Shown here: piece by piece, positions 43,322-55,647 of the stretch
How the letters are laid out: every line of letters starts with the position of its first letter
How positions within the stretch are numbered: position 1 is the stretch's first letter
Assembly (NCBI GenBank): GCA_037447655.1
Contig: JBBHKE010000023.1
Coordinates: 1 to 64,000 of the forward strand
Direction of reading: 5' to 3'
DNA length: 64,000 nt
Source: Zygnema cylindricum
Taxonomy: Eukaryota > Streptophyta > Zygnematophyceae > Zygnematales > Zygnemataceae
The notes under the pieces: model-generated
The model's input: only the letters and a program-made list of their open reading frames with translations
What the model was told of the DNA's origin: nothing
Databases searched by the model: none
Made by a program: the position numbers and the translations under genes

Positions 43322-44427
43322 TGTTGACAAGTGATATTTTATATTCTACCTTTTTTAGGATCTTGAAGCTCTCATATTCTACCTTTTTTAGGATCTTGCA
43401 GCTCTCATACTTGTCGTAGTCACTTAGAGTTGACAGGCAGCCCTGCCTCATACAGATGAGAATATAGGCAGAAGACAAGACTCCTGCAAAAGCTAAGTTA
43501 CCCAGACAGGAGTTGATCCTGTGACCTCTTGACGAAAGCCGTAAGAAATTGGCGGTCGCCTTATCCGTTAGGTCTTGATAAATCGATGCATACATTGTAT
43601 TTGATAAGTATTTAAAAATGACATAGCGACATATTCCTTTTAATGACTTACGGAACGAAACGAAACATGGAACGTGTGGTATCGCACGAAATGCAGTACC
43701 GCACGAAATAAATGAAACAACATTTGATTTCCACGGACGAAATTAAATGTCGCGATCAACGGCTTGTAAAGGAAGAAAGAATTTCAACGGTCAACACGAA
43801 ACATTGACCGGTGATTTTCAACGGTCAACATTATTCAGCGCGCCGTGAGATCGAACGGCTGAAATTGATCGGCGGAAAAAGAACGGATGGCACGCATGAG
43901 TGCTGGTATGCCGGAACGATTATCTAGGAGCAGTTCTGGGGAATGGGAGGAAATGACACGTGGCATCATCCTATGAGATGCCGGAAGAGAAAAGGGACAT
44001 AATGACGTTGACCTATTAGCCACGTGGCAGAACGTGAGTGGTACTGAATATATCGTTACATAAAGTACGGCGGCAGGTGTACTATGTATGTACAATAATT
44101 AGAGTACTTTTTTTTGATTGGTTTAAAGTAGTTATTAGAGAGGCTTTCAAGACTTAGAAAAAAATTTGAAAGTCCTCTCTCCCAGAGGCCATCTGTATAA
44201 ATATGCTGTCTTTGAACAACCATAACTTAATGCTCAGGTGAGCAAATTCAGTGATTCTTTTTGCAGCGGACTCAAGGGAGTCCACGCTACAAAGGGGTGT
44301 AGTTGGTCAGAGTTTTTGTGTGCCAGGGTGGCACTTATTCATTGCCAAAGTCAAAAGTGCTAATATTATCCTAGAGGCTTCATATAAGCTAGACATTTTG
44401 CGTACCAATGGAGGTAACATAATTACA
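43322..44427 (+). repeat. Copia 5' LTR
   Basis: It is paired with 48809-49921. It carries a direct duplication of 43 bp near its start (TATTCTACCTTTTTTAGGAT twice, 43343 and 43375) absent from the 3' LTR. TATAAATA at 44196-44203 is a likely promoter box. A tRNA-like module (A-box-like CTAACGGATAAGG; B-box-like GGATCAACTCC) lies antisense at about 43500-43585. Confidence 0.9.
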
Positions 44428-44465
44428 GGTTATGGACCCACCCTCTAGGGTGCCCATTTTCAATG
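44428..44465 (+). promoter_or_regulatory. Primer-binding region and conserved palindrome after copia 5' LTR
   Basis: Directly after the LTR comes GGTTATGGACCCACC, the expected place for the reverse-transcription primer site. I cannot match it to the common initiator-Met tRNA site. It is followed by the palindrome CACCCTCTAGGGTG, which is also present after the LTR of the minus-strand copia (about 52790-52805). Confidence 0.5.
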
Positions 44466-44491
44466 GAACATGGTTTATTTATTAGGAAACC

Positions 44492-45552
44492 ATGATGAGG
44501 GGTGCATTGTTTGAAAAACGGCTATGGGGCATTGTGAGTGCACGTGTGCGTCGACCATCAACAAGATTGGGAGTTCCGCCATGTTTTGGAGGATCTCGAT
44601 ACACAATAGAATGTGTGGCGGCAGAGGCGGTAGAGGATGTTGGGGAAAGCATCGCGTCAAACACATGGAAGGGGAAGGGAAAGGAGAAAATCACACAGAT
44701 GGCTAGTGGATCGGCTCCAGTAGCAGATGTGCAAAAAACTAAGGCAAATGATATTGAAATCTGGGATTTCAACAATACCGTGGCAACTCATTTTATTCTC
44801 GGGCGTCTCACTCAAGGAATAGCTACGCCTCATCTTCATGTGGATAGGGCAGACGAGTTGTGGGAAGTTCTTGTCAACATTTACAAGAGTGGTCCGATTC
44901 AGCAGCAGAAGTTGGCAGATCAGAAGGTATAGGGGTATGTATACAAAGGGGAAAAAATGTTAGATTTTTGTATTGACTTGGCTGGGTTATTCATGGAGTT
45001 GAGAGTGCAGGGAAAAGGGAGAGTGAAAAAAAGAAGGTGTTAACTTTGTTAAGGAAACTCCCACATGATTATGAGAACATTGTTAACAGGGTTCAGGATT
45101 TGTCACATCATCTTTGGATCAGCAACTCTATTGTGGGGATGATTTTGGTTCAAGAAAGCATAATTGAGATTCGTAGAGGAGGAAAGAGTGTTCAAGCATT
45201 AGTTGCTGGTACTAACTGGGGGGATAAGGATTCCAAGAAACCTTATGGGAACTTTGGTGGAGGAGGAAGAGGAAACCATGACGGATCTGGACCAAGGGCT
45301 CCGAAGGAGCTTTGCCATTTTTGTAAGAAGCCGTGACACTACATGGCGGAGTGCACTAAGTTGACGGAGTTGAGATTGAAGGAGGAGCCGATTGGAAAAC
45401 TGGCCGCAAGGAAAAAGAAGGCATTTGTGGCGACACAAGTCATGGAAAAGGATACCGATGATGATGATGGAGAACTTCTCCTCAACGAGGAGTTGGAGGT
45501 GAAAGGTGAGCCGAGATTCCAAGGAGGCAAAAGTTTGCTTTTGGTGGAGTGA
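44492..45552 (+). pseudogene. Copia gag
   Basis: It starts at MMRG (44492), matching the MMTR start of the minus-strand relative. It contains the gag helical region (LTQGIATPHLHVDRADELWE, LPHDYENIVNRVQ) and a CCHC zinc knuckle (CHFCKKP-HYMAEC, about 45313-45354). A TAG at about 44930, a frame change near 45035 and a TGA inside the knuckle, where Gly is expected, break it. Gag packages the element RNA into particles. Confidence 0.8.
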
Positions 45553-48500
45553 AAGAAGCTCTTGAAGAAGGATGGATCATTCATTTAGGAGCATCTATGC
45601 ATATGTGTAGAGAAAAACCGTTGTTTACCAAAATGAGAAAGATCCCTACTGTTGAGATAGAGTATGGGGATGGGAGAATACTGACCACTAATTCAAGGGG
45701 ATCAATGGATTTGAGAGTCTTAGCTGATGGTAAGACATCTATATAGTCACTTTCTCTGATGTTCTTTTCATTCCACAGTTAAACAAGAATCGTATCTCTA
45801 CGTCGGTCATAGATGATAAGGGTTTTGAGACTAGTACTAAGAAAGGAGTCTTTGTTGCTAGCTATGAGAATAAAGTGTACTTCACAGCTGAAAAGGGTAG
45901 CCAAGGAATGTTTAGGCTGAATTTGAGTAATGGAAAGACGGGAGTTTACTATGCTAGTGTAAGTGATTTGATGATGTGGCATAAAAGATTGGGACATGTG
46001 CATGTACATAGATTAAAGGAAATGAAGAAGATGGGTGTAGTTGACAAAATACATTTTGGTGATAATGAAACATTGGATGATTGTAGTGGGTGTGCACAAG
46101 GAAAGGCCCACAAATTGCCTTTTTCGAAAGCCGCAACATATAAGGGTGAAAAGGTCTTGGATTTAGTTCATACTGACATATGGGGACCGTCCAAAGTGCC
46201 ATCAGTTGGAGGAAAAAATTATATGCTTACTATCATTGATGATTCGTCTAGATACTCTAGAGTCTATTTCTTGAAGAATAAATCTGAGGCTTCGGCTTAT
46301 TTTAAGGAGTATAAAGCATGGAGTGAAAAAGATTCTTGAGACACCTATAAAGAGAGTGAGGAGTGATAATTGGGGGGGAATTCACTTCTAATGAATTTGA
46401 GGATTACTTGAAAGAGGAAGGGGTTCAACACCAAAAGACTCTCCCAAAGAACCCAGAACAAAACGGTGAAGCCGAGAGACTAAATCAGACATTTAGTGAT
46501 GGTGCTCGTAGTACGCTGACTAATAAAAAGATAAGGAAAAGTTTTTGGGCAGAGGCTATGAATTGTGCTAACTATCTCAAAAATAGAGTCCTTACCTCGG
46601 CCGTAAAAGGCCAAACACTTTATGAAAGATGGACCGAGAGAAAACCTGATATTTCACACTTAAAGGTGTTTGGAAGTCAAGTGTTTAGTCTAAACACAGA
46701 AAAAACTGATTGGAAGTTAGATGCTTGAGGATCGCCGGGATACTTACTTGGGTATGATGAAAATTTAAAGGGGTATAGAGTTTATGATCTAAGAAGAGAA
46801 GACATAATTCTATTAAAACACTTGGCAGTCATGGACAAAGGAAAGTCCATAGATCCCTTTAAGTACACTAAACCGGTCAAAAATAGAATTGAATCCGAAA
46901 ATGAGTTAGATTCAGATTCTTCTAACCGAACTCTAGTTCAGCTTGACCTTGCAGAGGAAGAGAAAAATCTGACCGAGAGTGATCCTCTCTAAGAGACAAT
47001 ACTTCTAATTCAAACCGAGGAAAGACACAAAATAGATGATGAACGTCCGGAGATGGACTCTACAGATAGGGGAGAAGATGAAGTCGCTCGGAGAAATCCG
47101 AGATTACCCTCCATCTCAGAATCAAAGTTTGAAGGAGGAAGGAGAAGTAGCAAGAGACTTCAAGAGAGGCAAGTGAACAACAAGGTAACTAAGATGTCAC
47201 ATTTTAGCAAACCCCAGACTTACTCAGAGGCAATTAATAGTCTGTAATGTAGTAGATGGGTGACAACCATTAATGATGAGATGGCTTCCATTATGGAAGC
47301 AAACACATGGGAGTTGGTGGATTGTCCTCCGGACAGAAAGCAGATAGAATGTAAGTGGGTATTTAAGTTGAAACTCAACCCGGATAACACCATTGAGCGA
47401 TACAAAGCTAGATTAGTGGCAAAAGGGTTCACAAAGAAGGAGGGAATTGATTATGAGGAGATCTTCGCTCCGGTTGTTAGATTTCCCTCCGTCCGAATTC
47501 TACTTAGTTTAGCGGCAACGACGGACATGGAAGTGCACCAGATAGACATCAAAACCGCTTTCTTACACGGAGAATTAGAAGAAGAGATCTTCATGCGAAA
47601 GCCGAAAAGATTTGTTAAAAAGGGAGAACAAAGTAAGGTGTGCAGATTGATAAAGTCTCTTTATGAACTAAAGCAAGCTCCACGACAATGGAACAAGAAG
47701 TTGGACGAGTTTTTGACGAGTTTAGGATATATCCGAATCAGTTCGGATCATTCCATCTACCTATTTGAGGATGAGGAAGGTATAATTTTCATTACTATCT
47801 ATGTGGATGATTTGCTTGTTTTGAGTAAATCAATGGTGAAAATTAATAGGTTGAAAAAGGATCTAGAGAGTAGATTTTAAATGAAGGACTTGGGAGAGGC
47901 AAAGTACATTTTGGGAATTTCGATGGAAAGAGATAGAGAGAAGAAAACAATTAGACTAACTCAAAAGGAAGCAATAGGGAATATACTTGAAAAATTTCAC
48001 ATGGATAAAGCAAATAGTTGTACGACTCCCATGGACTTAAAGAAGGGAAATGAGGGGAGCTTAGAAGAGGGAGTCTTGATCTAGGATAATGAGTTAGGAC
48101 GTGAGGAAAGCAAGTTCATGCAAACTATTTCATAGAGACAGGTTGTCGGTAGTTTAATCTATTTTATGAACTGTAATCGTCCTGATACTGCAGCAGCAGT
48201 GGGAGTATTAAGTAGGAGTCTGCATGATCTTAGGAAGAAAGATTGGGAAGCGGCCAAAAGGGTCATGCGGTACTTGATAGGAACAAGGGATTTGTGGTTG
48301 CATTTGGGAGGGGATAATACTGACATCACCACTTAGAGTGATACCAGTTATGGGGATGCTCCGATGAGAAGGTGTACTTCTGGGTATGTGTTGTATGTTG
48401 GGAATGGGGCTTGCTGTTGGAGCAGCAAACAACAAAAGGTGATTGCTCAGTCCACCATGGAGGCTAAGTATATGGCCTCTTGTTTGGTTGTGAAAGAATT

Positions 48501-48795
48501 GATGTGGGTGAAATATTTGCTTCAACAACTAGGATATATGAAGAGTGGAGTGCAAAAGATATTTTGTGACAATCAAGCTGCGATTGCAATTGCAACAAAT
48601 CCTAAGCATCACTTTAAACCAAAGCATATGGATATTCGTTTGAGCTTTGTTATAGAGAAAGTTGATAATAAAATAATTAGTTTGGAATATAGACCGGGTG
48701 GAGAGATGGTAGCAGATATGATGGCTAAGCCGGTTCCTTCTCCCAAATTAACATTTTGTAGGGAGAAGTGTGGACTGAAGGAAAAGATAGACTAG
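45549..48795 (+). pseudogene. Copia pol: protease, integrase, RT, RNase H
   Basis: The protease reads WIIHLGAS where D-S/T-G is expected, so the catalytic Asp is lost (about 45572). Integrase (45875-46728) has the HHCC finger (WHKRLGH to CSGCAQGK), HTDIWGP, and SDN...GG(E)F across a frameshift near 46340-46380, then NGEAERLN. RT (47236-48084) has KARLVAKGFTKKEGIDYEE, QIDIKTAFLHGELEE and the intact catalytic YVDDLL (about 47800). RNase H (48360-48795) has STMEAKYMA and DNQAAIAIA. Stops occur at 46339, 46728, about 46990, 47245, 47878, 48082, 48133 and 48336. Several fit Gln or Arg codons changed by C to T. Confidence 0.88.
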
Positions 48796-48808
48796 AAAAT
48801 AAGGGGAG

Positions 48809-49921
48809 TGTTGAAAAGTGATATTTTATATTCTACCTTTTTTAGGATCTTCTAGCTCTCATACTTTTCGTAGTCACTGAGAGTTGACAGGCAGCCATGG
48901 CTGCCTGAGACAGATGAGAATATAGGTTGAAGACAAGGCTCCTGCAAAAGCTAAGTTACCCAAACAGGATTTGATCCTGTGACTTCTAGACGAAGGCCGT
49001 ACGGAATTGGCGTCCGCCTTATCTGTTAGATCTTGAGGAATCGATGCACACATTGTATTTGATAAGTATTTAAAAATGACACAGCGACATATTCCTTTTA
49101 ACGACTTACAGAACAAAACGAAACATGGAACGTGTGGTATCGCACAAAATGCAGTACCGCACGAAATAAATGAAACAACATTTGATTTCGACGGACGAAA
49201 TTAAATGTCGCGATCGACGACTCGCAAAGGAAGAAGGAATTTCAAACGGTCAACACAAAATGTTGACCGTCGAAATTCAACGGTCAACACGGAACATTGA
49301 CCGATGATTTTCATTGGTCAACATTTATTTAGTGCGCCGTCAGATCGAACAACTAAAATTGATTGCCGGAAAAAGAACGGACAGCACGCGTGAGTGCCGG
49401 TATGCCCGAACGATTATCTAGGTGCAGTTCCGCAAAATGGGAGGAAATGACACGTGGCATCATCCTATAGGATGTCGGAAGAGAAAAGGGACAGAATGAC
49501 GTTGATCTAATAGCCACGTGGCAGAACGTGAGTGGTGTCGAATATATCCGTACTTAAAGTACGGTGACTGGTGTACTATGTATGTACAATAATTAGATTA
49601 CTATATTTTGATTGGTTAAGAGTTGCTATTTGAGAGGTTTTCAGGACTTAGACAAAATTTTGAAAGGCCTCTCTCTTAGAGGCCATCTGTATAAATATGT
49701 TGTCTTTCAACAACCCTAACTTAATGCTCAGGTGAGCGAATTCAATGATTTTTTTTGCAGCGGACTCACGGGTGTCCATACTACATAAAGGTCAAGTTGG
49801 TCAAAGATTTTGCGTGCCAGGGTGGCACTTATTCATTGCCAAAGTAAAAAGAGCTAATATTATCCTAGAGGCTTCATTTAAGATGGACATTCTGTGTACC
49901 AATAGAGGTCACAGAATTACA
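48809..49921 (+). repeat. Copia 3' LTR
   Basis: It is colinear with 43322-44427. TATAAATA lies at 49690-49697. Several dozen differences from the 5' LTR are visible, so the insertion is not recent. Confidence 0.9.
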
Positions 49922-50914
49922 AGCACAATTTTTCGAATGCTCCCGCGAAGTTCGCGTGTCGGCCCTTTATAGGCTTAGTAATCCGTTGGAGTCGATTTTC
50001 GTAATCCGCAACATGTGTGATGAGACATCCGTGTCAAAGGTGTCAAATGTTTGTCGTTGCAAATAAACGTAGTCACCTACCCGATAAAGTTTTTGTTGTG
50101 GTCGGTAACTGCCTCTGCGAGTTTTTCCAAACTATAAAGAGTCGCAATGTTGAGCAATCTGCAAGTTTTCAAAAAGCCATTGGCATTTCCCTAGCAAAAA
50201 GTAAAGCTATGTTGATTAGTTCTTCGAAAAAAAGAGAATCAGACATAGGCGGCAAAGGTAAACTAGCAGCTTTCTGTACATTTCTATCTAGCAGTGGTTG
50301 TCATTCAAACAACACATAATAAGGACTAAAATTTGCCAAGCTTGCCTGTACAGACATACGATAACCCATGACAATATATCCCAATGATTCACCCCACACA
50401 GTCATCTATTTTTCCAAGTAATGTTTGCACAACGCTTGCTTCAATGTTTGCACAACCCTCTTTGCCAAACCGTCTGCTTAGGGAAAATCACGACTTGTTT
50501 GATGGTGATCGATCAATGCCTCGTCCAACATCTCTTGAAATTTGCCATGAAACTCGATTCGCTAGTCTGTAAGTACTTCTACAGGAGCTCCATATCGGAG
50601 AAGCACATGCTCTTTGAAAGCGACGGTGGTAAGTTTGGCAGTTTTGTGCGGAAGGGCCACGACTTCCACCCATTTGCTGAAATTCTCGATCATGATCATT
50701 ATGAATTGCTTGCCCCTTTGCAAGACAGGAAAGGGACTTGCCAAATCACACGACCACTTGTAGAAGAGACTCCGGATAGGCAAAGGTTGAAATGTAGTCT
50801 GCCGATTAGAGAATGAGATTCGCAACCGGTCACATGTGTTGCATCCCTGCAACACAACCGCCATATGAGCCTGCATGCCTGACCACCAATAGCGTGCCTG
50901 TACCAAACTCAAAG
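49922..50914 (-). pseudogene. Gypsy integrase, main part
   Basis: The minus strand reads the end of the zinc finger (RYWW-GM, then CNTCDRLR, about 50790-50900), the catalytic core (CDLASPFPV, EVLTD), PQADGLAKRVVQTL with Gln now TAA, and the tail RVGDYVYLQRQTFDTFDTDV. It ends at EHSKNCA, where the copia cuts in. The N-terminal half of the finger (HYDLGHYGTKRN) lies at 53815-53853 beyond the second copia insertion. Stops fall mostly at positions where Gln or Arg is expected. The enzyme inserted element DNA into the host genome. Confidence 0.82.
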
Positions 50915-51353
50915 TGCAATTGTGTGTCCCCCATTGGAACACTTAATTCATGAAGCCTCTAGGTAGCTTTTCGCTAACCCTCTTTAAATTTGGATCACTG
51001 CTACCCTAGCAGACAAATAGACAATCTGACTATACCTTTGTGCACTGTGGACTTCTTTGAGTTCACAGCAAAAAGAATCAATGAAAACGCCCAATCAGGC
51101 GATTAATTATCAAGTGATAAAGATGCCAATATTTATACAAGCTTGTTGGGAGAGCGGTGGCTACCCCCTGAATCCTCTAAGTCCTAAACCCCTCTCACAA
51201 CCCCTATCTACTGATGTACGAACCAATCGGAAGACTGTACAGTACAACAAGGTACTAAGGCCGATGTACTTTCTGTACGGCTTGTGTATGATAAGGCCAT
51301 GGAGTGGACGTCTGTCTCCTTCGGACTCGTCCTCATGCTCTCCGCGATTCTCG

Positions 51354-52749
51354 CTATTCCCTTGGCTACCCTTATCTGCTATGAAGTAGACTTCATCTCC
51401 GTACTTAGCTATAAAGACTCCCTTTCTAGTAAAGGTATCAAAATCCTTGTCATCTTATATAGAAGTAGACACAAGGTTTTTTACTCAGCTGAGGAATGTA
51501 GAGCACATCTGAGAAGGTGAGTATGGAAGTCTTACCCTCCACTAAAACTTTCAGATCTACCGAGCCCACTAGATCTGTCGTAACTACTCTCCCATCCCCA
51601 TCTATTTCTATAGGAGGGAATCTTTCTTAGCTTAGTGAAAAGATGCCTGTCACGGCACATATGCATGGATGCACGTGAATCGATCATCCATCCTTCCTCT
51701 AGAGCTTCCCGAATGGCTCCAAGGGCACACTTATGTTTCCGAAGAATCTCATTCTCTTCCAAGTTCTCGTCAAGGAGAAGCTCCCCATCTTCCTCCTCAG
51801 AAGACTCGTCCTCCTCTATCTGTACTTTCACTCGTGTGACCACAAGTGCCTTCTTCTTCCATCCGGAAGAACCCCCTCCTCGGTTTTCTTGGAGCCTCAT
51901 CTCCGACAGCTTGATGCAATCAGCTATGAAGTGTCCTGGCTTTTTGCAGAAACGGCAAAGACCCTTTGGACGCTTGGGTTCTCCAGATTAATCCCCTTAG
52001 AAGTTGTTGTACGGCTTCTTCGGGTCCTTCCTCCACTAGTCTGTTCCGGCAGCTAGAGCTTGAATGCTCTTTCCTCCTCTGCGGATCTCGATGGTGTTCT
52101 CTAGCACGAGTACCATTCGGACCACGGTGTTCCACTTCCAAGAGCTATCATCCATTTTTTGCACTCGGTACACTATGTTTTCATACTCCTCAGGTAGCTT
52201 CATGATGAGAGTGTTAACTTTCAACTTCATAGTGCATGTCCATCCAGCACTCTCCATCTCCATATAAAGGCAAGAGAGATTGTTACATTTATCTAACATC
52301 TTCCCTCCTTTGTAAGTATAACTCCCCAACCTTTGCTCCACCAACTGGAGCTCCTGGATGGTACTTGCTCTATAGATCTCCACTAACGACATCCATAACT
52401 CCTCGGCCTTGAAGATGTGAAGATGAGAGGTCGCCAGAGCTTGAGTGAGGTGCCTCATAATGAAATGCCTGGCATTCATGTTGGTGTACTCCCACATTTG
52501 AATATCGTTTTTTTTTGTCTTCACGACCAGCGCTCCAGGTGTCCTAGCAATAGGAGTGAGAGGTTTCTCCTTTCTTTTCCGCTTTTCGGACACACTGCTG
52601 TCCCCATCGTCTGTCTCCTTTGTTGGAGCAGATGCTGTTGTAGAAAACCTCACTCCATCAAAACCTGGTGGAGTCCTCTGAGATGGACGTTTCACTCGTC
52701 CACTGACGATACCCCGGTATCGTTTTTCACACAATGCCCTTGTCATCAT
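51354..52749 (-). pseudogene. Copia gag and protease with start of integrase (minus strand)
   Basis: Gag from MMTRALCEKRYRG (52749) through LTQALATSHLHIFKAEELWM and LPEEYENIVYRVQ to a zinc knuckle near 51950. The protease region reads WMIDSRASMHMCRD (about 51660), with SRA instead of SGA after the catalytic Asp. Integrase begins near 51480 and is cut off at about 51354. It is broken by frame changes near 52036 and 51900. It is similar in order and sequence to the plus-strand copia gag, so the two are related families. Confidence 0.8.
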
Positions 52750-52813
52750 GGCTTCCCAGTAAATAAACCCAGAAATGTTGAAGATGGGCACCCTAGAGGG
52801 TGGGCACATAACT

Positions 52814-53814
52814 TGCAATTATGTGTCCCCCATTCGAACACTGAATTCGAAAGCCTCTATGTAGCTTTTGGCTAGCCCTCTTTCAATTTGGATCAGTGCT
52901 ACCCAAGCACGCAAATAGACAATCTGACTGCACCCATGTGCAGTCTGGACTCCTTGGAGTTCACAGCAAAAAGAATCACTGAAAACGCCCAATCAGGCAA
53001 TTAATTATCAAGTGGCAAAGATGCCAATATTTATACAAGCTTGTTGTGAGAGAGGTGGCTACCCCTTGAATCCTCTAAGTCCTAAAACCCTCTCACAACC
53101 CCTATCTACTGATGTACGAACCAATCGGAAGACTGTACAGTACAAAAAGGTACTAAGGCCGATGTACTTTCTGTACGGCTTGTGTATGACAAGGCCATGG
53201 AGTGGACGTCTGTCTCATTCGCACTCGTCCTCATGCTCTCCGGGATTCTCGCTTCCCATATATATCTTGCCACGTGCCGCCAGGTCATGTCACGTCTGAA
53301 AACCGCCAAGACGGCCATTCAGGGATCCCGGCGATGATGCGGGTCGACGGATCAAAGCAGGCTTTTAATGTTCGCCATCCAAAATAAAAAATGTCCTGTA
53401 CATTTGTTTCGTGCCCACTAAAAACTTAACTAGTTTCTATTTTCTTTTTTTATTATTCCGTTGAACGAATTAATGATCTTGCTAATGTTTAAATACCTAT
53501 CAAACCCTATGTATCCTAATTGACAACTACGACAGACCGGTAAGAGCTGACAGCTATGCCTCGCTCTGTCGGTAGGAGGTTCAAGTCCTGCCGGACTCAA
53601 CCTTTTTTGTTGAGAGTGACTTAGGTCACTCTTTAGTCCTGCCTATGGAGTTGAGGCAGCCATGGCTCCACCGCCCTCTCTCTCCTCCAGTGACTACAAC
53701 AAGTATGGTGGTTAGAGAGAGAAGGTGGAGGCAGGTTGCCTGTGCTTTGTCTTTTGTTAATTTTACCTAATTTAAGACCTAGAAAATACCTTCCCTAAAT
53801 CAATGATTTCAACA
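52814..53814 (-). repeat. LTR of minus-strand copia (5' LTR)
   Basis: It is 1001 bp and the same family as the solo LTR 5325-6322. TATTTATA at 53028-53035 is TATAAATA on the element strand. A tRNA-like module (GACAGACCGGTAAGAGCTGA, then GGAGGTTCAAGTCCTGC) lies at about 53530-53600, antisense to the element. Confidence 0.88.
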
Positions 53815-54593
53815 CAAATTACGTTTAGTACCATAGTGTCCAAGGTCATTATGAATCTAGTCAATCAATGATAGGCGTTCTGTCGGCCGAAGAACATGCC
53901 GATTACTTTCATCTGCGAGAAGCGAATAAGTGAACCCCCCATCCACAAGTAATTTTGAGCTCTCTTACGAACACGCTCCTCCTCTCCTGGTATGATGCCT
54001 ATTGGAAAGGATTGAGTGGATAAAAAGAGAACCAAAGCGATGTCCCACCATGGATCGTGTTCAGTTTTGTGAATTATGGGTGCCGAAAAACTGTAAACCA
54101 GATGTGCTCTTGCGGATAGGGATGCAACTGGTTCGCCATTGAAATCTTGTCGCACTCCATTATCGGTGGAATTGGGTAAAGGGTTTCGGGAAAGACCGTC
54201 GGCATTCAAAGTGAGGAGCCCGCATCGAAGGATGATCTCCATATCATACTCCCGCAAAATAAGAGCCCAGCGGGCTAATTTTCCGGATAGCTTGTAATTG
54301 GTTATGAGCCAATGCAATGTTTCATGGTCAGTAAGGAGGGTAAAAGGCTTGCTATAAAGATAATGGCGGAAATGCACAATTCCCCAAACCGCGGCTAGGC
54401 ACTACCCCTCATAACTACTGTAGTTCGATTCTGCTGAATTGGTGCTTCGACTGGCATAAGCCACCACATATTCCTCACCTGTGAATTCGCGCAGAGTTAG
54501 GATGGCCGCAATACCGGGCTTACCAAAGTCTGTCTGTAGGCAAAATTGTAACTTATGATTTGGTGGGCAAAGGATGGGAGCGGTGGACAGTGC
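53815..54593 (-). pseudogene. Gypsy RNase H and integrase N-terminal finger
   Basis: After in-mind removal of the solo LTR, the RT frame runs STAPILCPP, LQFCLQTDFGKPG, REFTGEEYVVAYASRS, SYEG-CLAAVWG (stop where Glu is expected), FTLLTDHETLHWL and LARWALILREYDMEI. These are the RNase H and connection motifs typical of gypsy pol. A frameshift near 53865 precedes HYDLGHYGTKRN, the H-H half of the integrase finger. The catalytic Asp (TDFG) is present; the Glu position is a TAG. Confidence 0.85.
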
Positions 54594-55647
54594 TGTAGAA
54601 ATTAATGGTCCATTTTAAGTATTTTCTAGGTCTAAATAGAAATATAGAAAGAAGGCGAGGCAATCTACCTCTAACTTCTTTCTCCAACTCTCAAACTTGT
54701 CGCAATCACTGAGAAATTGGAGAGGGAGCTAGAGCCATGGCTACCTAGGCTATCTAGAGGTTTACGGGAAATTTATATTAGTTAGGGGTTTATTTACTAA
54801 AAGGGTATGTGTCGGCCACAAGATTTGATCCTGGTACCTAACGGCTGGCACACATCAGTTAGCCGGTAGCCTTAGCCGTTAAGTCTAGAACTAATGTTAC
54901 GTAGTATATGGTTTGATATTTATTTAAACATGAATACGTAGGATAAATCATTTAACTGTAATTGTTTACGGGATACATAGATCCGGTAATGTATAAGTAC
55001 GGATTACGGTACGGACAAGAAATCAATACTGCGCATTTATTTCTTTAGTGAAACGAATACCGCGCATGTATTTATTACGGCTACGATTAAAATCGAATTT
55101 AATCGGACGGCCGGAATTAGCAACGAGATCCCGAAGAAGATTTCTGCGGTTTGTGGCCATCGCCACATCGGATGACACATGGCGAAATTACATTGGATCG
55201 TGGTATTTCCGGAGATTATGGCACCGAATCTGGATATTTCATGTGTCGCATTTAGGCCATGTCGTACAATGTCCGTACATAAAGTACACCGGCAGCTGTA
55301 CTTTTGCGTACGGAACTGTAATCTGATAGGTTCCGTACATCAGTAGATAGAGTCTGTGAGAGAGATAGGACTTAGAAAAATTAGGAGGTAAGACCCTCTC
55401 TCCCAAAGAGCTTCTGTACAAAAGGTCAACTTTGACCCTCCATAACTTACTGCTCAGGGGAGCAAATTCAAAAATTCTTTTTGCTATCGACTCAGGGGAG
55501 TCTTGCCTTCATAGGGGTGCAGGTGTTCAGAGTTTTTGTCTGCCAGGGTGGCAGTTGTTTTTGCTGAAACACAAAGGGGTCAGAGTTATCCTAGAGGCTT
55601 CTTGGAAGTTGTCCACTCCGAGGACTTATGGAGGTCTCAGAGTTACA
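54594..55647 (+). repeat. Solo LTR with perfect target duplication, nested in gypsy
   Basis: It is 1054 bp, TGTAGAAATT...GAGTTACA, and flanked by AGTGC on both sides (54589-54593 and 55648-55652). Its end resembles the plus-strand copia LTR end (ATCCTAGAGGCTTC, then GGAGGT...GTTACA), so it is a third related copia family. Removal restores the gypsy RT to RNase H frame. A tRNA-like module (revcomp: TTAACGGCTAAGGC, then GGATCAAATC) lies at about 54808-54890, antisense. Confidence 0.9.

Larger units (their letters stand above)
43322..49921 (+). mobile_element. Near-complete Ty1/copia element nested in the gypsy integrase
   Basis: Two LTRs (1106 and 1113 bp; TGTTGA...TTACA) bound an internal region with gag, protease, integrase, RT and RNase H in copia order. 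The right flank is AGCAC and the left GGCAT. On the gypsy strand these are GTGCT and ATGCC, consistent with a 5-bp duplication decayed by two transitions. The polypurine tract AAAATAAGGGGAG (48796-48808) abuts the 3' LTR. Stops, frameshifts and a lost protease Asp show it is no longer active. Insertion orientation is opposite to the host gypsy. Confidence 0.9.
50915..53814 (-). mobile_element. Internally deleted copia element nested in gypsy
   Basis: The minus-strand element has a full 5' LTR at 52814-53814 (TGCAATT...TTTCAACA on plus), gag and protease, then an abrupt join at about 51353 into a truncated 3' LTR (50915-51352). The deletion runs from early integrase to mid LTR and sits at a GATTCTCGCT-like junction. 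The flanks are CAAAG (50910-50914) and CAAAT (53815-53819), a 5-bp target duplication with one change. Excision restores the gypsy zinc-finger frame (KRNLSLVQARYWW). Confidence 0.88.

Noticed and set aside
43071-43595. A single 174-codon minus-strand protein with a PHD finger
   Set aside because: Its first 91 codons are antisense of a copia LTR; only the part up to 43321 belongs to the gypsy frame.
54594-55647. Small plus-strand open frames between the RT and RNase H segments
   Set aside because: They lie within a solo LTR with target duplications and have no motifs.
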